A DNA stretch of 29,789 nucleotides. It comes from CAZAYB01 sp964489215 (lineage in GTDB: Bacteria; Planctomycetota; Phycisphaerae; Sedimentisphaerales; Anaerohalosphaeraceae). Shown here piece by piece: positions 24,203-29,789 of this stretch. The position numbers and the translations under genes are program-made. The stretch spans positions 1 through 29,789 of the forward strand of contig CAZAYB010000006.1 in assembly GCA_964489215.1 (NCBI GenBank). The letters run 5' to 3'. How positions within the stretch are numbered: position 1 is the stretch's first letter; each line of letters begins with the position of its first letter. Under the pieces are notes generated by a model. That model did not search any database. It saw only the letters and a list, made by a program, of their open reading frames with translations, and was not told where the DNA came from.

Positions 24203-26994
24203 TGTCTAAAAATACAGTGCATGTAGTTTCTCATACGCATTGGGACCGTGAGTGGAGAGCCGGGCTTTGGTCATCAAGGATTCGATTGCTTAAGATGATG
24301 GATGCTTTGCTTTTGCGGTTTGAAAATGATGATGATTACAGGGCTTTTTTGCTGGACGGACAGGTTATAGCTGTAGAGGATTATCTTGAGCAAAGGCCAG
24401 AGAAAAGAGATTTGATAAAGAGGCTGGTTAAGGACGGGCGTTTGAATATTGGGCCCTGGTATAATTTGCCTGATGAGTATCCAGTTTGCGGAGAGTCTCT
24501 GATTCGCAATCTTTTGTGGGGTATCAGGAAATCTGCTGAGTTTGGTAAGAGCCTGAAGGTTGGGTATACTTCGTTTGGCTGGGGGCAGAGCGCACATTTG
24601 CCGCAGCTTTACAAGGGTTTTGGAATGGATTTTTCAGTGATCGGCAAGCATGTCGGCAAGGTTCGGGCACCTTTTAGTGAGTTTAAATGGCAAAGTCCAG
24701 ACGGGACAGAAATTTTATCTACCAGATTAGGTGCGGGGGGCAGGGCAAACTTTTATTTCGATGTTATTTTGCCGATGATGTATAATAAAAATTATAAATC
24801 TGAGGAGTGGGGTTTTGAATGGCCCGGCAAGGGTCTTTTTGTGCATAAATGTGACTGGGATGATTGTCGTCAGGAGCATCAATATGTTCCCCGGGTCAGT
24901 TATAATTTTGATATGGTTGAGGAATGTATCAGAAATGTTATAGCTACCACGGAAGAGACGACTGTAAAAAATCATCGTTTTGCCGGTGACGGCTGTGATT
25001 ATACCGGGCCGACGCAAGATCTTTCCAAAGTAATCGCAAAATTGAATGAAAGCTGTGACGATTTTGAATTTAAGCACTCAAGCCTTGAAGACTATGTTAA
25101 GGCAGTGAAGGAAAGTCTGGATCCTGAGGGTCTGCCTTTGGTTACCGGTGAGCTTCGTGACGGCCCTTCGCCTTCATGTTCTGCGAATGCACTTGCAACA
25201 CGCATTAACTTAAAGATGCTTAACAGAAAAGCCCAGACCTTGCTAATCAGTAAGGCAGAACCTATGAGCGTTCTTGCGGAAATGATGGGGATCGCACCTG
25301 CCAGCGGGATGATTGAAAAGGCATGGGAATATCTTCTGAAGTCTCAGTCTCATGACGCTATCAATGGGGTTACTCTTGATAAAACAGCAAATGATGTGAG
25401 TTTCAGACTTTCGCAGGTTATTGAGATTAGCAACGCAGTGTTTGATGAGCTTGCATTTGAGATTATAAAAAGGATAGATTTGTCCGGACTCAGCAGCGAA
25501 GATATACCTGCAGTGATATTCAATCCTTCATTTTATGAGGCGGATAAGATTGAAGAGGTTCTGATCGATACTCCGATTGACTGGGGCAGTCAATATCTTT
25601 GCGCATTTGACGGGAAGAATAGTAAATTGCCTATTCAGCATGTTGAGCACTGGGAGCAGACAGTTCCGGTGAGCGTTTACAACAGCAGGGCATTGCCTTT
25701 TGAAACAATTCGCCATCGAGTTTATGTGCAGACGGGTGTTATTGAGCCTATGGGATATAAGGTTATCCATTTCAAACGCAAACAACAGGAAAATCGAAAG
25801 GCACATTTCTGGCCAGTTGAATATGATTTCGGGTCACAATTGACAGCATCCAATACAATGGAAAATGAACATCTTCGAGTAATTATCAACAGTGACGGCA
25901 GTTTTGATATGCAGTTCAAGTTGACCGGCAAGATTTACAGGAATCTGAATATATTTGAAGATTCAGGCGAGGGAGGCAATTACTGGCAAAGAATAGAGCC
26001 ATCGCATAATAAAACAATTACTACGCTTGGCAAGTGTGCTGTTGAAACGGCTCTTGTGGAGGACGGTCCGATTGTTACGTCATTTGAATGCAGGCAGCAG
26101 CTGGATATACCGTCGTGTTATGACGAGCATAATCGCTGCAGGAGCGGTGAAAAAGTTCCGCTCGAGATAAAATCAACATTGACACTTTACAAAAATGAAC
26201 CTTTTGTAAGGGTCCGGACAAGAATCAATAACAAAGCTGAAGATCACAGGGTGCGTGTGTGTTTTCGCACCGAGCTGGAATCTGAATATTCTCTTGGGCA
26301 AGGACATTTTGGTATCGATAAGCGGCCGGTGGTCAGAAGTTTTGATGAAGACGGCAAGCGTGACGCCCACATGAATACTTTGCCGATGCAGGGATTTATT
26401 GCATTGGAAGACGGTGAGCAGGGATTTGCAGTTATTAACAAAGGCTTAACCGAATATGAAATATCTGACAATTTCTCAAGGGAGATTTATGTAACGCTGC
26501 TGCGTTCAGTGCCGATAAAGATATGTTCTGAGTTTCGCTGTGCTCTTACGGCCCCTGAACAGACGGGTTCACAATGCTTTGGTGAGTTTGATTACGAATA
26601 CCTGGTTTATCCGTGGAAAGGTGATATCAGTGATTCAGATGTATATAAAATTACCGAAACATTTAACAATCCTCCGACATTTTTTCAGGTCTTGAATGAT
26701 GATAAAGGTCAGGTTTTTGCGACTGAAGATTGTTTTATGAAGATTATGCCTGAAAGAGTTCAGCTTATATGTCTTAAAAAGTCTGCTAATGGAGATGGTT
26801 TTGTTTTGCGTTTGTTCAATTCTGATGATTCAGTGCAAAAGGCTAAAGTGAATTTCAGTAAATTTAAGCCTTCAAAAATATTTGTTACGAATCTTAATGA
26901 GGAACCTTTTGCAGAATTGGAAGTTTCAAAGGATAACATGATTGAAACCGAAATAGCACCTCAGAAAATTGTTACACTGTTACTGGAAAAATAA
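24202..26994 (+). CDS. GH38-like alpha-mannosidase family protein with altered nucleophile motif
   Basis: A 930-residue cytoplasmic protein (no signal peptide). The GH38 N-terminal domain is clear: HTHWDREW (11-18, zinc ligands His13 and Asp15), LLDGQVIAVEDYLEQRPE, GRLNIGPWYNLPDEYPVCGE, NRKAQTLLISKAEP and SQSHDAINGVTLD (zinc ligand His384). The family nucleophile segment, normally PDxFGxxxQxPQ, reads TSFGWGQSAHLPQ (123-135). In ungapped alignment the nucleophile/zinc-ligand Asp is Phe125. The C-terminal two-thirds is the long beta-rich GH38 region. Start is GTG 24202, overlapping the previous stop by one base (TAGTG), implying translational coupling. It could be an unusual mannosidase, a related glycosidase or phosphorolytic enzyme, or catalytically dead; the sequence does not decide. 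Confidence 0.88.
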   Translation: MSKNTVHVVSHTHWDREWRAGLWSSRIRLLKMMDALLLRFENDDDYRAFLLDGQVIAVEDYLEQRPEKRDLIKRLVKDGRLNIGPWYNLPDEYPVCGESLIRNLLWGIRKSAEFGKSLKVGYTSFGWGQSAHLPQLYKGFGMDFSVIGKHVGKVRAPFSEFKWQSPDGTEILSTRLGAGGRANFYFDVILPMMYNKNYKSEEWGFEWPGKGLFVHKCDWDDCRQEHQYVPRVSYNFDMVEECIRNVIATTEETTVKNHRFAGDGCDYTGPTQDLSKVIAKLNESCDDFEFKHSSLEDYVKAVKESLDPEGLPLVTGELRDGPSPSCSANALATRINLKMLNRKAQTLLISKAEPMSVLAEMMGIAPASGMIEKAWEYLLKSQSHDAINGVTLDKTANDVSFRLSQVIEISNAVFDELAFEIIKRIDLSGLSSEDIPAVIFNPSFYEADKIEEVLIDTPIDWGSQYLCAFDGKNSKLPIQHVEHWEQTVPVSVYNSRALPFETIRHRVYVQTGVIEPMGYKVIHFKRKQQENRKAHFWPVEYDFGSQLTASNTMENEHLRVIINSDGSFDMQFKLTGKIYRNLNIFEDSGEGGNYWQRIEPSHNKTITTLGKCAVETALVEDGPIVTSFECRQQLDIPSCYDEHNRCRSGEKVPLEIKSTLTLYKNEPFVRVRTRINNKAEDHRVRVCFRTELESEYSLGQGHFGIDKRPVVRSFDEDGKRDAHMNTLPMQGFIALEDGEQGFAVINKGLTEYEISDNFSREIYVTLLRSVPIKICSEFRCALTAPEQTGSQCFGEFDYEYLVYPWKGDISDSDVYKITETFNNPPTFFQVLNDDKGQVFATEDCFMKIMPERVQLICLKKSANGDGFVLRLFNSDDSVQKAKVNFSKFKPSKIFVTNLNEEPFAELEVSKDNMIETEIAPQKIVTLLLEK

Positions 26995-27024
26995 TTGAAG
27001 CGGTTTATTAAAGGGATTAAAGCT

Positions 27025-29649
27025 ATGTCATTGGAATGCAAATTCTTGTCAGAATCCGAAAATTTTCTGTCGGGTTATCAAAAGCAATTATTAAAGCTGA
27101 CTTTTATTTTAATTTTGGCGGTGGTGTTCCAGGACAGTTTGGGGGGTACTAAACGCAGGAATTATGAATTATACAATCCAAAAGTCAGTCAGCATATTAT
27201 TTACAGGGGCGCAGAAAACGGTAAAAGTCTTGCTTATAATCATTGCGCTTCACTGGCATGGTTTAATGGTAAATTTTACGCTATATGGAACGGTAATCGC
27301 AGGACCAGTACAGAAGGTAAGCCGGGCCAGGAACTTGCTATGTCTACAAGTACGGATTTTCTGAACTGGTCGCTGCCGATTCGTATAACGGATCCAGCTT
27401 ACAGCGAGAACCCATTCATAGATTATGAAGGTATCGACTGGCAGCCTAATCTTATGAATTATAAAGGTAAAGAGCTTTGGTGTCTATGGTTCAGGGCTTC
27501 GGGTAAATATGAATATTACGGTACGTATTTCAGTAAGCTTTCGAAAAGAAACGGCGCTAAGTGGGTACATAAGAAAATTTGCAGGCTGTCGGATTTGTAC
27601 GGCGAGAAACCTACGATGTGGGTAGGGCAGAATCCTTATTTGTGTAAAAGCGGGAGGGTTATCGTTCCTGGTATATGGGCAGGGGGTACGTTTCTTCCAG
27701 CTCCGGAAGGAAGGATCAGGAAACCTAAATGGGTAGGTGCTATTTATACTGATGATGAAGGAGTGAGTTGGGAAACTGCAAATGTTGTAAATGTTCCTGA
27801 AAATCCAGCGGCATCGTGGGAGGCAATGGTTCATGAGCAAAATGACGGCAAACTGAGAATGCTTTTCAGGAATATTGAACTTGCATGTCCGCCCGGGCCT
27901 ACAGAGCGAATGCTGACCTCAGAGGGGATCGGCAGTAAAAAGGGAGAGCCTTTGCTTTTTGATTATGACGGTCAATACAGCAGGATAGAGACGGCTCATG
28001 ACAGGCATTCAGTAATCAGGCTTTCTGAAAACCGCTGGTGCATGTTTCGGCACGATTTGTACAGTCCAAGCAAAAATTATATAACAAGACAGAATGGAGC
28101 TTTGTATTTCAGCAGGACTGGCAAAGATGATTTTGTCGCTTCAAGGGCTTTTAAGCCTACGTTTCTTGATTCGAAAACAGGAACTTGTTCATATCCTCAG
28201 GGGATTGAGCATGAAGGTAAAATATATGCCGCTTATACGGTAGGGGATCCTTATCCTGCGTTTCAGCCGAGAAGTATTGAAGGGGCGGTTGTAGATCCGG
28301 CTCCTGATCCAGATAAATATTATATCTGGCCGCGTGATAAGGATTATTTAATTATCGGGGGTGATCGCTCAATACGTATGAATAAAGATTATGTTTATAC
28401 GCGGCCGAGTTTGAAAAAAGCTGACGGCAGGGAGGTAATAGAGTTTAAAGATCGGGGGACAGCAGGTGTTGAAATTGATGAATGTGTTTTTTCAAAAGGG
28501 GAATCGCTTAAATTCAGCTTTGATATCAAAGTTACTAAATTACAATCAAGAGGCAATAATGTTTTTTGCTCTTTAGGCGACAGAGTTCCAATACGGATAG
28601 GTATTTGCGGAGAGAATGGTAATGTATTATCAGTTCAGGCCAGGGACGGCTGGGAGGAGGCTGGTGAATTTGAATTGAACCAGTGGCACAGTCTTGAGAT
28701 TATTTTCGGATACAGGGCATTTAGTGTAAAAATTGACAGTCACGCAGAAAAGATATTTATGAATCCCGTTTTTAATCCTAATATGAGGCTTTATTTTGGA
28801 GACGGGTACGAAATTGATGAGATTCTGAGCAATAAATACAGCCATTATTATGTAGATATCAATTCCATTATGACTGAGGTGGTTGAGGGGCAGGCTTTAG
28901 AAGAATTAAATTCAAAGCAATATGGTCCCGTTTTAAGGGATGCCTGTGACAGATTGGTTTTAGCTGATACAGCAGGGGGGCAAAAAGATGTTTCTCGAAA
29001 TTGTAAAAATGAAGAAATGAACCCCGGCAGTGAGATTTGTACATTTACAGATAAACGCAAAGAACAGTATTATCCTTTGAAAAATGTGAACTTCAGCAAG
29101 GGCGAGGGGCTTAATGTTAAATTTAAGTTTAAGGTTAATAACGCCCAGATGTTCGGACATACCGTTTTGTGTTCGTTCGGTTCAGGGCTTGATCCTGTTA
29201 AAATTGGTATTCCCGGGGACAGGCCTGACAAACTGTATATTTACTGCGGTTATGGGTGGCAGGAAATCGGGGAAATCCAAAAGAATGAATGGACTTTTCT
29301 TGATGTTGTGTTCGGCAGGGATTCAACGGCGGTGTCATTGGGGGGCAAAAAGAAAAGATATTATTTAAATCCGGTGATAAGGCCAGATTGCAAATTTTAT
29401 TTTGGCGACGGCTGGAACACAAATTATATTCCTTCCAATACAGAAGGTTCGTTTGAAATAGACTTTTCAAGTGTTTCTTCGGAAAAGGTATTGCCAGTTG
29501 ATTTGGGCAAAGTTAAATCTTCCGGGTACGGGGGCATATATAAGGATGCGACCGGCAGTATACTGATAGCTGAAAATCCTGGTAATGATCCTAAAAGGAT
29601 TTATGGAAACTCTCAAAAACCTTCAAATAAATATTTTCGTCAGAGGTAG
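27025..29649 (+). CDS. Secreted beta-propeller protein with two X modules
   Basis: An 874-residue paralog of the genes at 1467 and 10915. I choose ATG 27025 because AAGGGA lies 8 bases upstream; the in-frame TTG at 26995 directly abuts the previous stop. The hydrophobic signal (about residues 22-37, LLKLTFILILAVVFQDS) follows a longer than usual polar N-region. The propeller (about 45-470) has CASLAWFNGKFYAIWNG, WQPNLMNYKGKELWCLW, Asp-box YTDDEGVSW, ETAHDRH, RHDLY and YPQGIEHEGKIYAAYT. X module A is about 474-622, tag (GPVLRDACDRLVLADTAGG), X module B about 672-822, tag (YKDATGSILIAENPGNDP). No LamG or dockerin-like tail, so no obvious anchor other than a possibly uncleaved signal. Function unknown, probably glycan-active. 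Confidence 0.87.
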   Translation: MSLECKFLSESENFLSGYQKQLLKLTFILILAVVFQDSLGGTKRRNYELYNPKVSQHIIYRGAENGKSLAYNHCASLAWFNGKFYAIWNGNRRTSTEGKPGQELAMSTSTDFLNWSLPIRITDPAYSENPFIDYEGIDWQPNLMNYKGKELWCLWFRASGKYEYYGTYFSKLSKRNGAKWVHKKICRLSDLYGEKPTMWVGQNPYLCKSGRVIVPGIWAGGTFLPAPEGRIRKPKWVGAIYTDDEGVSWETANVVNVPENPAASWEAMVHEQNDGKLRMLFRNIELACPPGPTERMLTSEGIGSKKGEPLLFDYDGQYSRIETAHDRHSVIRLSENRWCMFRHDLYSPSKNYITRQNGALYFSRTGKDDFVASRAFKPTFLDSKTGTCSYPQGIEHEGKIYAAYTVGDPYPAFQPRSIEGAVVDPAPDPDKYYIWPRDKDYLIIGGDRSIRMNKDYVYTRPSLKKADGREVIEFKDRGTAGVEIDECVFSKGESLKFSFDIKVTKLQSRGNNVFCSLGDRVPIRIGICGENGNVLSVQARDGWEEAGEFELNQWHSLEIIFGYRAFSVKIDSHAEKIFMNPVFNPNMRLYFGDGYEIDEILSNKYSHYYVDINSIMTEVVEGQALEELNSKQYGPVLRDACDRLVLADTAGGQKDVSRNCKNEEMNPGSEICTFTDKRKEQYYPLKNVNFSKGEGLNVKFKFKVNNAQMFGHTVLCSFGSGLDPVKIGIPGDRPDKLYIYCGYGWQEIGEIQKNEWTFLDVVFGRDSTAVSLGGKKKRYYLNPVIRPDCKFYFGDGWNTNYIPSNTEGSFEIDFSSVSSEKVLPVDLGKVKSSGYGGIYKDATGSILIAENPGNDPKRIYGNSQKPSNKYFRQR
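28444..28890 (+). repeat. X module, copy 4 of 5 (protein-level repeat)
   Basis: It starts FKDRGTAGVEID and includes VFCSLGDRVPIRIGI, GWEEAGEF, NQWHSLEIIFG, FMNPVFNPN and LYFGDGYEIDEILSN. It is very close to copy 2. A tag beginning near YGPVLRDACDR follows. Confidence 0.8.
29038..29490 (+). repeat. X module, copy 5 of 5 (protein-level repeat)
   Basis: It includes VLCSFGSGLDPVKIGIPGDR, GWQEIGEI, NEWTFLDVVFG, YLNPVIRPD and FYFGDGWNTNYIPSN. It groups with copy 3. The tag YKDATGSILIAENPGNDP follows and the protein then ends. Confidence 0.8.
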
Positions 29650-29660
29650 AGTTAACAGGA

Positions 29661-29716
29661 TTTATTGGCATTAACGTGTTTTGGATTGCAGATGTCAGTT
29701 GGTTAATGTCAATAAA
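29661..29716. repeat. Long inverted repeat between the last CDS and tRNA-Cys
   Basis: The arm 29661-29675 pairs with 29702-29716 (15 pairs, one G-U) around a 26-base loop. The outermost pair uses the base that is the tRNA discriminator. It lies in the 66-base gap between convergent genes, so a bidirectional terminator is the natural reading, but no U-tract follows on either strand. Confidence 0.6.
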
Positions 29717-29789
29717 GGCGGCGGTGGGATTCGAACCCACGAATAACGGTTTTGCAAACCGTCGCCTTAGGCCGCTTGGCTACGCCGCC
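29716..29789 (-). tRNA. tRNA-Cys (anticodon GCA)
   Basis: A complete 74-base cloverleaf on the minus strand. The acceptor stem GGCGGCG/CGCCGCC has 7 pairs; the D-stem GCC/GGC, anticodon stem ACGGT/ACCGT with loop TTGCAAA, and T-stem GTGGG/CCCAC with TTCGAAT loop are all intact. The anticodon GCA lies at 29755-29753. The discriminator base is U, typical of tRNA-Cys. CCA is not encoded. The 5' base is the last base of the window, so its promoter is outside. Confidence 0.97.

Noticed and set aside
26995..27024. TTG start for the last propeller gene
   Set aside because: It abuts the previous stop and has only a weak ribosome site; ATG 27025 is preceded by AAGGGA at 8 bases. It remains possible.
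4471..29649. Cellulosome, because of the dockerin-like tails
   Set aside because: No cohesin or scaffoldin is in the window, most tails have only one calcium loop, and such tails are common in Phycisphaerae without cellulosomes.
1..29789. CRISPR arrays, insertion sequences or phage genes
   Set aside because: No regularly spaced direct repeats, transposase or phage proteins were seen; the repeats here are protein domains.

Overview
This looks like metagenome-assembled or draft-genome DNA from a planctomycete, most likely class Phycisphaerae (Sedimentisphaerales-like). No marker gene proves this. The clues are single dockerin-like tails (GDVNGDCYVDLKDW type), a PEP-CTERM tail ending in RRRK, a prepilin-type protein with the FTLIELLVVIAIIALL leader, a Tat-exported sulfatase, and many LamG (concanavalin A-like) domains, a combination I associate with that group. 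It is inference from family knowledge. Two assembly artefacts frame the data: bases 1-58 are an untrimmed Illumina Nextera i7 adapter, and 7971-8070 is a 100-N scaffold gap.

Layout: a truncated GH105 lipoprotein gene (59-1031, minus strand) is divergent from a run of 14 plus-strand genes covering 1467-29649. The window ends with a complete tRNA-Cys (minus strand). The plus-strand block opens with a leaderless beta-propeller protein and a LacI-family regulator. Three secreted LamG proteins follow (dockerin-like tail, dockerin-like tail, PEP-CTERM tail), then a pseudopilin-like protein. The last part is a tightly spaced run: sulfatase, a giant 1457-aa propeller/LamG/dockerin-like protein, a LamG lipoprotein, an FAD-dependent oxidoreductase, a DUF2961/GH172-like lipoprotein, a sodium:solute symporter, a sialidase-like/LamG protein, a GH38-like protein and a second secreted propeller protein. 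Hairpins at 7417-7435 and 8254-8278 flank the PEP-CTERM gene and may split the block into transcription units.

How it may work together: I read this as a polysaccharide-utilisation locus under LacI-type control. Secreted or surface-held propeller and LamG proteins would bind or cut a complex glycan. The sulfatase would remove sulfate esters, and GH105 (unsaturated uronyl hydrolase), GH172-like and GH38-like enzymes would trim the products. The symporter would bring sugars in. The sulfatase together with GH105 suggests a sulfated, uronate-containing glycan already cleaved by a lyase, but no lyase is in the window and the substrate is not determined.

Most novel parts: (i) a roughly 150-residue repeated module, called 'X' here, present five times in three propeller proteins and usually followed by a short conserved tag; (ii) one LamG family of seven copies carried on proteins with different C-terminal or lipid anchors; (iii) a GH38-like protein in which the expected nucleophile/zinc-ligand Asp is replaced by Phe.
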